Source: Massospora cicadina (Eukaryota > Entomophthoromycota > Entomophthoromycetes > Entomophthorales > Entomophthoraceae). Taken from it: 64,000 bases of DNA. Both the position numbers and the translations under genes were made by a program. Where the stretch lies: positions 124,001 through 188,000 of the forward strand of contig JAKSZP010006631.1 of the NCBI GenBank assembly GCA_022478985.1. The letters run 5' to 3'. The notes beneath the pieces are model-generated. The model did no database searches. It was given only the letters and a program-made list of their open reading frames with translations, and had not been told where the DNA came from. Below, piece after piece: positions 11,416 through 21,456 of this stretch. Positions within the stretch are counted from its first letter, which is position 1; every line of letters starts with the position of its first letter.

Positions 11416-11432
11416 TTATAAATTAGGTTTAG
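11416..11432. repeat. LINE-a target-site duplication, 3' copy
   Basis: Perfect second copy of the 17-mer at 6130-6146. It marks the 3' junction of LINE-a with the interrupted Gyp1-a linker. Confidence 0.9.
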
Positions 11433-11516
11433 AAAAATTTGTTTCTCATTAGTGGAGTTTCTTCTTTCTTCTGTTTACAAAAGAAAAGTATAATCAGAAT
11501 TGTTAAATTCCTTCTC

Positions 11517-11783
11517 CTAAAAATCAAATTTGACAATATATTTTATCAGGAACTCCATTATAATGAGGATGCCATAATTTTGATTTGCTACACTATGGCA
11601 GGATTGGATACCTCCATCAATATAGAAAACAGAGGCAGTGCAATGTATGCCCCAAAGGATGTAGTAGTATCCAGTACATTTGGTCCATATTCTTTCTGGT
11701 GTTAAAATCTGGACAATTTTTATTTGCTTCATCAACGTACCCAAAATGATACTAAAGGGCGCTCTGCTGTCAGTTATTGCCAT
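11517..11783 (-). pseudogene. Gyp1-a retropepsin-like protease
   Basis: The minus-strand frame contains TDSRAPFSIILGTLMKQIKI, homologous to VDSGAPINIVLTKLVKKIKI of Gyp1-b. The catalytic DSG triad reads DSR. The C-terminal SVANQNYGILIIMEFL segment matches SLVNQNYDILIGTVFL, the flap and helix region. Protease processes the Gag-Pol polyprotein in this family. The frame continues into a linker that is cut by the LINE-a insertion and resumes at about 6130. Confidence 0.75.
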
Positions 11784-11799
11784 ACTACAACTTGATTAG

Positions 11800-13500
11800 C
11801 TAAAGTATCCATATATGTACACTCATAGAATGTAATAAGGTGCTTACTTAGTGAATTGATGCATCAGTTACCAAATCTGGAGTATGAATTCATTGCACAA
11901 ATAAATTAGTGAGAGATTCCTTTATTGTACTAATAGGGAAAGAAATGTTCATATTGTCTAGTTTTGTCTTGAAAAAGTTTTTGGCACTTTCCGCAGTTGT
12001 GATCTTTTCCACCAGCTGAAAGGCATAAGATAGAGCGACCTCTTTTACAATCTTTTGGACAATACTCTTTGCTTTTTCTCTAATGATTGAAATTTATATC
12101 CTCTTCAAAAGCTGGTAGAGCGGATCATATTATCTTCATTAAAAAAACCAGAAACTTCAAAAGTTTTATTTTGTCAAGATGAACAGGATTGATTACAATG
12201 CTAGATTGTTCCAATTCTAGAGAGCTGATTCTTTTCACAAATGCTGCCCAGCTTCCTTCTCTTTAGCATGTTTAGAATTACTTGTTACTTGGTTCCTTGC
12301 TTCAACATTGAGTGGCAAAATGTCCAGTTTTTCCACATTTGTGGCAGCATTTTTGAGTTTTTTCTACCCATTTGATCCTTTTAATTAATTTCTCATCATT
12401 ACTTAATTTTATAATGTTTTAATAGGCCTAGTGAACTTCGTCAACTTCTATTGTTTTTAGTAGAATAGAATTGAAGGTTTGGTAAGGTGCTTCAGATGTT
12501 GATCCTAACATTTTGAGGTACTTCAGCACCTTTGATGTGAAACTTTGTTTGCAAGCGTCAGAAACATAAGTTTAGTAAATATTCTCTTGTTTAAAACACA
12601 GTCTGCATTGCAATACGTGAATCAAAATCTGAGAGAACTTTTGCGCCCACCTGTATTTGCACTTCCAGGTAAAATGGGTGAAAAAAGTAACTAAAGGTTC
12701 CTTCTTGAATTAGATTAGTATGAACTTCTGTTTGATGCTAGACATCCGCTCAGAGCTTCCAAACTTGTTCATAATCTTTTCTTTGACCTCATTGTGAACC
12801 AGTTATTCATATTCAAGTGTTGAAACACCAGATTTTGGCAATTTGTTTGAGTAGTTTATAACTGTTAATGCTTTCTGGAGGTCATTTTAAAAACAATTTT
12901 ATTTTTAATAGGCGAAAAAACGCTGGAGCGTTATCCCAGTGGAAAATAGGTAATTGCAATATACTATAAGAACTTATGTTACTACTGTGGCAGATAGTAT
13001 ATGCCCAGTAACCCTACCAAAAATTAGTTATCTTGTGTGTCATCTTAAAATTTCAGTAGATGTTTCAGGAATATTTCTCTGGGCTGATCTTTCCCGGTGG
13101 AACTTTCTTTCTCTATCTTGCTGTTAGCTCCATCAGCCTCCTTCTGAGCGCAATTGCAGCTATAATTTTCAAGTTCTTATAAATGCTTTAGAAATGCTCT
13201 ACATCATCCTGAATCCAGACAAAGCATCCTTTATCTGCTTCCCGATAATACTTCTGGAACATTAACTTATCTAATCACTTCAGTCTCCTTCCACTTCAAA
13301 GAGTTAATTTTTCCACAAAGATCATTTTGACCTTTGCAGCTTGTTCTATTTCTTCCATAAATTGAATCACTTTTTCATCATAGGTAGTTAGATCATATTG
13401 TGATGGTAAATTATGAGTACTATTGTTTAGTATACATATTTCTATACACTACTTTATAAGTTCATTTTTGTACTACATAAAATTAATTTTCTTTGACTTA
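11800..13500 (-). pseudogene. Gyp1-a gag (capsid and zinc knuckle)
   Basis: Nucleotide alignment to the Gyp1-b gag (52500-53780) is clear at 12905-12950, where the capsid start reads as a degraded HWDNAPAFFRL segment. An intact CCHC zinc knuckle, CHKCGKTGHFATQC, is read on the minus strand at 12346-12305. The rest is too broken for a continuous translation. Gag forms the cytoplasmic particle and packages the element RNA. The order LTR-gag-protease on the minus strand agrees with the other Gyp1 copies. Confidence 0.6.
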
Positions 13501-13524
13501 ATATTTGCATGAAAACATAAGCAC

Positions 13525-13542
13525 CCCTATAGTGAGCATAAA
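13525..13542 (-). other. Decayed primer binding site of Gyp1-a
   Basis: The + strand CACCCCTATAGTGAGCAT matches the Gyp1-b and Gyp1-c primer binding site complement (CCCTGTAGTGAGCACCA) with a few changes. It lies between gag and the LTR end, as expected. Confidence 0.55.
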
Positions 13543-13544
13543 TA

Positions 13545-13870
13545 TAAACTTTTTTATGGTTTACTGCACAGGGTCAAGTTGTACGTTAAATATATTGTTG
13601 ATTATAAAATTGGTAGGTTAAAATTGTATAAAAACTATTATCTTAGTAAATTTCCTACAATTAATATGAGTAAGTATTTACTTATAAGCATGAACTAACC
13701 CTCTATCTTATGGTAACTTGATAGCATTTCTGGACATCTATGTAAACTTTCTCTTCCACTTTTCCACTGGAGTACTTATGAACCACTTAGATAAGGTAAA
13801 AATATTTTCAGAAAATTTGCTTTTTTGCAACAGTGGACTCCAATAGTGTGCTAGGCTAACCATTATGGAG
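13545..13870 (-). mobile_element. Gyp1-a 5' LTR, gag-proximal part
   Basis: The + strand segment TTTACTGCACAGGGTCAAGTTGTAC (first part at 13559-13575) aligns with TCTACTGCACAGGTTCAATTTCC of LTR B (53875-53895). A following ACTATTATCTTAGTAAATTTCCTAC-like stretch also aligns. Alignment fades near 13860, where about 1 kb of extra sequence begins. The other end of this LTR is at about 15040-15720. Confidence 0.55.
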
Positions 13871-15035
13871 ACTGTCTGACCCTTGCCATTTCATCTTGAT
13901 TGGCTTACCAACCCCTTACAAGTCCATGTCTAAACCGCCAACCCAGAAGACCAACGACTTCGCCTTATCCCCATAGTCCATCTTGGGTGTACCCTACAAG
14001 TCCATACCCCATCCTGGGTGGCCATAGCAAACCCAAGCTGCACCACACTCCCGGCCAATCATCAACCCCATCGTGGGTGTGCCCCAGTGAGTTCATTCCC
14101 CATCATGGGCAGCTATGGCACTCCTGCGCTGCCCCACCCTCAAGGCTAACAGCCAGAAGCACATCATCATTAGTGGATGGTTGGCCAGGTTCCTTCAAGT
14201 TCCTCATAGAGTTGACGTATTTGAACTGGCAGTGTCAGCCACTCCAGGTGTGTCACCCTGAACCTACTTTGTGAATCTCCAGTCACAAACCTACTCACTT
14301 TAGCTCTTGATACATCAAATAGATAAAAGATGGGTGAAAGAGATCTTTATTTGGAAGGAAGAAGACTATATTTTATTCTAGGCTACTGCACCTATGAAAT
14401 CCCCTCTGACATCCAAGCTGAAACCTCAATCAATACAATCATCTGTGGTAGCAATTACCTTCCATTCTGCTCATCCCAATAAAAAATAATTGTTCAACTC
14501 ATTCTTAGCACAAGTCACTGGTCAGTCATATATTAATTACTATTATTTCAAATAATTAGAGCATCCTTAGCATAAGTTGCTGGTACTCCAAATTAAGCAG
14601 CTAATTCATAATTAGACAACTAATAATGATTACTTCAGTTTTCCACTGGAAAATCCCATAATCGTTTACATAGCAGTTGGCGTCAATATAAAGTTCCGCC
14701 AAACTCAAATTTGAGGTAAGAAAAACTATCGTCATATGGTTGATATGAATACGTTGGCTTCCTGCTGGAAATTCCCTCAATCACCCACAATTTTACAGTT
14801 CGCCAAACTAGGAATCCGCTAAAACTAACAGTTTAATATAATAATATTATTAGATAATATTGAACTAGGCAATTAGCTGGCAATCATGCCCAATTAACCA
14901 TCTTCCCTAATTCTCATATTATTGGGAGGAATCCATCTGGGAAATATCTGACCTATCTATTCACATCTAATTACAAGAGTTGGGACAAGAGAAATAGATA
15001 AGACAAAAATATCCCCTCACTCTAATCACCTGGAC
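13871..15035. other. ~1 kb insertion in the Gyp1-a LTR, with Pro-rich ORF
   Basis: Compared with LTR B the two LTR parts are separated by about 1.0 kb more than expected. The segment has a GC-richer block, 13900-14274, with a 124-codon + frame beginning MAYQPLTSPCLNRQP and rich in Pro and Ser. Its HSPSW/TPSWV-like motifs come from imperfect repeats of a CCATCxTGGGTG unit. The ORF may be fortuitous. No function is recognised and no target duplication was found. Confidence 0.35.
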
Positions 15036-15720
15036 ACAGAAAAATTTTATATTCTCTAAATTTCTCTAAAGTAACTGTATCTCACTGCTTTTATTAAGGG
15101 GTTCAGGGGCTTTATAAAGATATTCAGCGGCCAACTCTTCTGTTGGCGCCACAATAGAAAAGGCATTAATTGCTGATAAATTTACCCTTAAGAGCCATCT
15201 GAAACAATTAATAACACATCCTCCTAGTTGGATCTGCCACCAACAAGGTGATGACTCCTCCTGTGTTGGATACCTAAAGATTGTCCTAACAACTTTGATC
15301 AAACCCAGTGGATTAAATTTTATTAATCTAGCAATCTTCTTTGGTAATGGTACCTTTTACTCATTAACATCATGTCGCATTGCTTTTAAGCTAACCCAAG
15401 ATATGCTTCCAAAAACCGTAGTCAACGCTTCAGCAATTACCAATGTTATATTACTGAATAATTTTTCGCTAATTTATCATTTACTTATAAAACTGAAATT
15501 GAAGACTTTGCATCTAAGTTATTATGGTATATTTTTTTGTACAAGAGGTCTACAACCCAAGAGGGGAGGGTCCTCCACGCATCTTAATTGTTGCCAAAAT
15601 AAAGGGATTATAAGATAAAAAACTTGACATGGTGCTACAGCGTTAGCCTAAGCATATATATTATAAAGGGAAGAGGGGTCAGGATTTTTGTCTGGCTTCA
15701 GTTTTTTAGGTGATGAGCAA
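15036..15720 (-). mobile_element. Gyp1-a 5' LTR, distal part
   Basis: Three blocks align in order with LTR B: GGGGCTTTATAAAGATATTC then GGCCAACTCTTCTGTTGGCGCC (15110-15155, against 54370-54410); a GTTGGATACC block (about 15270, against GTTGGACATC at 54494); and CTAGCAATCTTCTTTGGTAA (15329-15348), against CTAGCGACCTGCTTAGGTAA. The outer end is not precise. The frames in it (15066-15302 minus, 15295-15618 plus) are probably fortuitous. Confidence 0.5.
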
Positions 15721-16250
15721 AAGAAGACAAAAGGGGTGTTGGAGCGTCAGCGGTGTGGGTTAGAAGGAGAAAGAGGTGAGGGTTCTCTTGTCAATGAGGC
15801 CAGTGGTAGTCATTGCCTCAACAAATTGGCAGAGAAGGTATTTGGAAAGGATGATAAGTATGGGCACAAAAGTGAATGATTTAATGCGCTTATGGGTTTG
15901 AAATATGTTGTAAAATCGGCGGAATTGTTTAAGATATGCCGTAAAGGACTTTTGCACAGGGTTGACCCACTGAGTAATTGGAAAGATGATATAAAGATCG
16001 GTAGCCTAATGGAACAAACTTAAAATACTAAATATAACAAAAGGGAGTATTATCCCTGATAACACTTCTTTTTATTTGTTAGTAATCTAAAAGATCCTTC
16101 CTAGTCTGCTTACTCTTTCTTCTTTCAACAACCTCCTTTCTCTCAATTTTTCATCTCACATATATACAGCGGCTTCAGACAATACCACTCTTATAGCTTG
16201 TACTATTCTATTCCGCTGATTCTCCCCAAATTCAGTTTGGTATTCTTTTA
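15721..16250. other. No recognisable gene
   Basis: Contains short open frames (15688-15879 plus and 15760-15957 minus) without recognisable similarity, then a pyrimidine-rich stretch at about 16090-16160. Nothing further can be supported. Confidence 0.4.
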
Positions 16251-16257
16251 ACTCTTT

Positions 16258-16382
16258 ATCGCCATAATTTAGGCGATTTAATTTGTATTTGTTGAATGTC
16301 AACATCACCTTATCGCCTTATTTTGGAGGCGATCCAATAATAGCTCGTTAAATCCCAATATCGCCTCATCTTGAGGCACTCA
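16258..16382. repeat. Three spaced ATCGCC...GGCGAT hairpins
   Basis: Three short inverted repeats follow one another about 50 bp apart: ATCGCC-8 nt-GGCGAT (about 16259-16278), ATCGCC-10 nt-GGCGAT (about 16313-16334) and ATCGCCTC-5 nt-GAGGC (about 16361-16380). They share the same arm sequence and lie in otherwise AT-rich DNA. They could be a degenerate tandem satellite, a protein binding array or part of a lost element. Confidence 0.6.
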
Positions 16383-16549
16383 AATGATCAACCCAATGTC
16401 AGTTTGGTAGATTCTATCCAATCCGCCCTAGCAATTCCCAGCGTATTGTCCAGTCATATCTGAATTGTGACAAGAAGTTAAGGTCAAAAAAAGATCTCAT
16501 CATGTCAACACACACAGCAAGCTGCAAATACTAGCAATTTAATACCTTT

Positions 16550-17890
16550 TTGGCGTCCTTGGGGAAATGTCTAGAGATGTTAGGTATAGGAATTCCTTGG
16601 AAAGTAGCTCAATCAATGTATGGAGGGCTTAGTGGTGGAGAGATTGTTGATAGTATTGTCTGTATCAACATCCTTTTGATGAGTATTTTTGTAGACTGGG
16701 AATCCATTGTAATGGCAGAAATTGTGGCTGTATGTTGAATTAGAGTGTTGTGTAAATAATTTGACCAGTCAAAGTCAGGTTTAAATTCATAGACATAATC
16801 AGAATTTTTAATCCATTTGAAAGCGTCAAAAGGATCAATACTTCCAGCGCTGGGCCAGCAACTTGTGTTGTTTGGGTGGCAGATGCTGATTGCCATGCAC
16901 AGTGGACCACAGAAAATCATTTGGCTCCTGAGCTTCCATCTTCTCAAGAATGGTTCTGGAAGTTAAAACTTGGTTGGCGAAGCGGTGGAAGCAGAGCCCT
17001 CATCAGATGAGTGCGGGGAAAGAATTGATTCATATGCATAAAAATTTCATTAAAATTAGTAGTGGGGATGACGCAAGAGGGAGGAGAGCAGAATCAGCTT
17101 CAGAGTAAATGATGGGAACATGCACTTTGAAAGGTTAATAGCAACGCACAAGAGACAAATGAAGCAACCGTTTTTGATGCATTCCCAGATGGGATGTTCA
17201 AGAGGATCTGATTATTGCATGGGGTGTATTGGAAGGTGGTGTCATGACAGAAAGGATGGATCATCATAAGTGCGTTAGGCCCAGTGAGACTATCAGCGTC
17301 ATTTGGAACCACAACCGCAGCATGGGGTTAGCGCCATAGGCAGCAAGTCCCTTTATGAGCTCATGGTGGAGGCGTTTGGGGAGAGGTAGGAGTTCAGGAT
17401 GACAGACTGGACCACCAGTGAGACCTCATCTGGCTTGCACTTTCAGATAAATGGAATGGGAGTACTTTTATAGGTTATAGGCATCTGTGCTGCCACCATG
17501 GAGTAGGATTCACAATAGAAGTTAATAACAAAGTGCCACTTATTGGGGCGGAAATATATAAAATTGTAGTTTTGTAAACTTCCGTGGCCATCTTGATGAT
17601 GGCCACGCTTTCATAGGGGAAGAGGCTATCATACTTGACCTGAAGGCCGAAATGCAGGTTGCTTCAAGAGAACACCAGGGGGCTTCTGAGCACAGCCTGT
17701 ATCCATATAAAAGTGGTGGGCTAGTGCTAAGATGGATTGTAATGACTGTGTTTGTTTGTAAGGATATTAGGGCCAGCCCAGGGACATTCTGACAGCAGCT
17801 TTTAAATGCTAGGAGGCAGCGCACTACCGCACCATGCAGGGGCAGCAGGCGAATATTGAGTCAACATAGGCTAGTAGTGGCTCAGGCAAA
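16550..17890 (-). mobile_element. HL-3, ORF1-only retroposon relic (minus strand)
   Basis: Read on the minus strand in broken frames it matches HL-1 in order. SLFPYESVAIIKMA (about 17610) matches KLFPYNKQSIIEMA, HFVINFYCES matches HFNLSFTSEA, and KSTPIPF matches QSTPLPT. LHHELIKGLAAYGANPMLR (about 17380-17320) matches VFHQELMVGLAAYGSNPILQ, an RRM-like segment. Its C-terminal part, frame 16947-16609 with DFDWSNYLHNT and ATISAITMDSQSTK, resembles HL-2. It lacks a recognisable 3' tail motif and target duplications, so it may be truncated. No RT or endonuclease part is present. Confidence 0.6.
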
Positions 17891-18476
17891 AAGAAAATGG
17901 AGGATAAAAACTATCTTTAAAAGTTAATGTTGACAAAAAGCAATAAAAGTGAAAGAGTACGTTTTTAAGTTCTAAATATAAATTATTCAAGTGAATAAGC
18001 TATAATGTATTATAATTACAAAGAAAACTGGAAAGTCAGAGCTTTGTGATTTCTACTTAATTATAGTTTATTTAATTTCACAATTTTGGAGCTTTTTGGA
18101 TTAAGTCAAAATTAGATTTTTTTATCAATAAAAGTTACAATCTACTATTTTCTAAACTGGGCTTTAAATTGCTTCTGTGCTTCACTACCATAATCAGAGG
18201 ATTGGTGGTTTAATTTTTTCAAGACGGTTCTGTCTTATAGCTATTTCCTTATTTTCAACAAAAATATAACCACAGAGGTGGGGCTTTGTGTAAATCAAGA
18301 AACCTCAATCTTGGAGAAAAGACCCATTGAAGAATAGACCTCTAAAATGGAGAAAGCACCAAAAACTAAGAATGAGGGCCACTGGTTCATAAGCGGGGTA
18401 AAGTTAGGAGTTAAATTGGTGATGCAGTTAGCATCTTATGTAATATATATGACAATTCTAGTTATCATAAGAGGAC
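17891..18476. other. AT-rich spacer
   Basis: No coding sequence, repeat or RNA gene recognised. It forms the left flank of the HL-1 insertion. Confidence 0.5.
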
Positions 18477-18493
18477 ATTAATATTGTAGTTTA
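18477..18493. repeat. HL-1 target-site duplication, 5' copy
   Basis: The 17-mer ATTAATATTGTAGTTTA is repeated perfectly at 20408-20424. Confidence 0.92.
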
Positions 18494-18548
18494 TAGACTC
18501 TCTTTCCACTCGGTGTAACTTTCTGAGCAAATTACACAAATAACAAGA

Positions 18549-20261
18549 ATGTTAATTTTAATCGCCCATTGCAGTTTTGCTCTGTTGTCCTCAGATTTTC
18601 TTAACAGCTGCTCCAGTGTGGGGCAGTGGCAAAACTCCCCCACCATTTTCTGTCTGGCAGGAAAACGCGCTCAGACTGGCTCGCCCAGTCATTTTAAACC
18701 CATGGGAAGTTTTTTCCTCCCAAGGATCTCGATGCCCACCTCACTTGTACCCAAGCAGTTCCTCGCTGGCCCCAGGTGCTCCCTAGAGCAACATGCGCTA
18801 TGGCCTAAGGGTTGACAATGAGAAACTCTTCCCATACAACAAACAATCCATTATTGAAATGGCACAGGCAGTGATAATACCCGCAAGATTAGTAGCTTTC
18901 CACCCCTTTAAGAGGCACTTCAACCTCAGCTTCACAAGTGAAGCTGACGCCGCCAATACAGCAAGTGTGCCCCTGGTATTCCAGAGTACCCCTCTTCCCA
19001 CAATTCAGACCTGGCTCCCAGCGGACACAGTTTAGTGGTCCAGTTTGCTGGTTTTCCCACCTACCTCCCCCCTACAGTGTTCCACCAGGAGCTGATGGTC
19101 GGCTTGGCAGCCTATGGCTCCAACCCCATCTTACAATTTGTGGTCCAAAAGGGGCCACACGCCTCTCTGGGCTGCAGGCGTATGCCACAATAAGCCCTGA
19201 ATTTAGTAAAGTCGCAGTGTCAATTTTCCCTCATGCTTTTTTCTTCTATCCTAATTATCTGTTTTGGGCTTGCGTCAATGGCAGGCAGACGATCTGTCCA
19301 TCCTGTTTTGAGTTGGACCACTAAAACGCAAGTGACCCTCCTTAGCCACTTCCAACAGATTGGCTTATTCGTCCACCAACATCTAATCCACCACCCACCC
19401 CACACCAGTTACGACATGGGGTACATTCCTACCTCCTGCTCCCCCAGAACCTGAGATTGTAGCTGCAACTGCAGCCACAATCAGCCTCCTCCTTGCCACA
19501 GTGCCACACATGATTTCTCCAATTAAGCACCAGCTTGGATCTAGTTTTATCCCATGATTCCTCAACGAATCAACCAAACCTCAACCATACGCCAATTCCC
19601 CAATTCAATTCAACCAGAACACATGAAAATTATTGGCTTAAATAGGTGAATAAGTTAAGCTCATTGAAGAACCATCTCTGCAAATTGAGAGGTTCATTAA
19701 TGCAGAATGGGACGCCAAATACCACCCTCATCTATATACCCCACAGCCAAATGATAAATCATTTTTCAGTTCTCAGTTGCAGTAGAAGCAGATGCAACAC
19801 CAGATTGTTGTCCCCGCATAGATCTGTTTCCGAATTAGTGGTGATGCTCACAGGAGGTATTCCCCATCTGGTTATCCCCTCAACCCTCACCCCCAAAGAG
19901 TAAAATCACAGTGAAGCAGTTACACAAAAATGTCAACAACGCTATCCAGAACGTGGTAAATGTAGCACGGAATCTGAAAGCTAAGATTACCTGAACCAAT
20001 ATTGCCACGTTTTTCTAAGATCCAGATGCCCGCAGTAAAGCCAAAAAGGCTTTAGCCAAATATATCAGTGCTATTTTTTTAGATGGCAATTTCCATGAAA
20101 TACCAATTATCAGTAATACTGAACAAAATGCAGTTAATGTCCTAACGCCCTTTCTATCTGCCTTAACATGTAGCCTACTCTGGGATGATGAGGCTGCTGC
20201 TGAAGATGAGCCCTCCCAGTCCCACCTCCCCTTCCACCATGGAGGTATAAGTGGTTTCTGA
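18549..20261 (+). pseudogene. HL-1 ORF1-like protein
   Basis: Frame segments in order: 18577-18786 (VWGSGKTPPPFSVWQENALR region), 18793-19035 (RVDNEKLFPYNKQSIIEMAQ, HFNLSFTSEADAAN, VFQSTPLPTIQTW), about 19045-19190 (LPPTVFHQELMVGLAAYGSN, then QFVVQKGPHASLGCRRM, RRM-like), about 19270-19325 (ICPSCFELDH, a partial zinc knuckle) and 20025-20261 (DARSKAKKALAKYISAIF to the stop). The RRM-like part resembles TVKSDILEQHLKDGLAVYGE of LINE-b ORF1, so the protein is a distant ORF1 relative. Several frameshifts and stops. Likely RNA-binding by analogy. Confidence 0.6.
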
Positions 20262-20375
20262 AGCCCACCTGGTTGGTTGTTTTCGTCCAAAGTATTTCAT
20301 TTAATTCGCTCATTTGGACATTTTGTTTGAATCAATTAGTTACATTATTTAGTTTTGATTTTTTATTTTTAGTAA

Positions 20376-20407
20376 TGTCCATCCCCTGGTCAGCTTACCT
20401 TTAATAA
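20376..20407 (+). promoter_or_regulatory. Shared LINE/HL 3' tail motif (HL-1)
   Basis: TGTCCATCCCCTGGTCAGC, then a pyrimidine-rich ACCT and AATAAATT. The same block ends HL-2 (22470-22506), LINE-a (11370-11415) and, with more changes, LINE-b (41058-41010, minus). Stringent LINE reverse transcriptases recognise the 3' end of their RNA, so this is the likely recognition signal. Confidence 0.7.
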
Positions 20408-20424
20408 ATTAATATTGTAGTTTA
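20408..20424. repeat. HL-1 target-site duplication, 3' copy
   Basis: Perfect copy of 18477-18493, directly after the AATAAATT tail. Confidence 0.92.
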
Positions 20425-21359
20425 TTTTAAAAATAGAAATCAATTTAATTTGACATGTTTTGTATTACATAAAAAAATTTACTATATTGATCAGTGACAT
20501 CATATGGCAAGGCGCCATAGTCTGGATAGTCAAATGAGAATAAGACCTCAAGTCTAAATTTAGAGTTTATATTAAAACAGCACCATCTTTTGGTCTATTG
20601 CCTATATAGAATAGACAACTTCAGCTCCACATTAATTTAAGGAACTAAGAACCATCCAGGGGAATAAGAAAAAAACTTTAACAGCCAAAGAATTCTTATT
20701 TTCTGGTGACAAATCCCATTTTGATCTGCTTAGCCTAAATATAATTATTGCTATATTAAAAACTTTAATTTGAAAAATTGCAAACATTTTTGTGGATTAT
20801 CCCTTATTATTAAATGAATAATCCAAAAGAAATGAGCCCATTGAAGTAGTAACAACCCTAGTGAAAATTACCCAAAAAGTATTTATTAAAATAATGATAG
20901 CTCCCAAATCCACTATGGTTTTATAATAAATTGTCCCCTAGTGGATATAACATATAGCACATTATAATATATTAAGCTGAATGATGTGGGCATTAGAAAT
21001 CCTAACAAGTGCCTAGTGATTTATGATGAAGCTGCATGTACCGCTTTTCCCTCTGATATCAACTTCACAAAAGTTTCACTATTTTTATTAATGGTGATTG
21101 ATTCTCCCCTACCCACATCCACTAAGGCGCTGCTCCCACAGCGCTGCCAAATCAGATTTCATCTACATAGCTATTGCTGATCATATTGAAGCACATTTGT
21201 AGTAGATATGCCATGGTCTATTGTGAGGTTAGTACACATCTGATATTCAACAAACTCCTGTTATTAGACCATTACCGACTGAATCAGTTCCTTTTGAGGC
21301 TCTCATTTTGATCAAAGACAAAGAACGAACTTACTTAATCAAAACTTAATCTGAATGTC
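20425..21359. other. AT-rich spacer with dispersed-repeat similarity
   Basis: No gene recognised. The block near 20880-20985 (CCACTATGGTTTTATAATAA, GTCCCCTAGTGGATATAA, AAGCTGAATGAT) is similar to 1400-1500, so it belongs to a repeat with at least two copies in the window. A short unrecognised frame lies at 20986-21180. Confidence 0.45.
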
Positions 21360-21438
21360 CTGAATTTTACATAAGTCTCAATTTATCGCCGCTTCCATTT
21401 CCATCCTTGTAACAGATCTTCAGTACAAATATATTTAT

Positions 21439-21456
21439 CAAAAGGCTGTTGAAGCA
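21439..21456. repeat. HL-2 target-site duplication, 5' copy
   Basis: The 18-mer CAAAAGGCTGTTGAAGCA is repeated perfectly at 22507-22524. Confidence 0.92.

Larger units (their letters stand above)
18494..20407 (+). mobile_element. HL-1, ORF1-only retroposon with LINE 3' tail
   Basis: About 1.9 kb between perfect 17-bp target duplications, so this is one complete insertion. It has a short 5' leader, one decayed reading frame for an ORF1-like protein, and a 3' region with TGTCCATCCCCTGGTCAGC (20376-20394) followed by TTAATAAATT. The 19-mer is identical in HL-2 and differs by one base from LINE-a. There is no endonuclease or RT sequence, so it must have been copied by enzymes supplied in trans. 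The arrangement recalls mammalian HAL1 elements (half-LINEs), although nothing shows descent from those. Confidence 0.8.

Noticed and set aside
15295..15618. 107-codon + frame
   Set aside because: It overlaps nucleotide blocks that align with the Gyp1 LTR in order, so the frame is most likely fortuitous.
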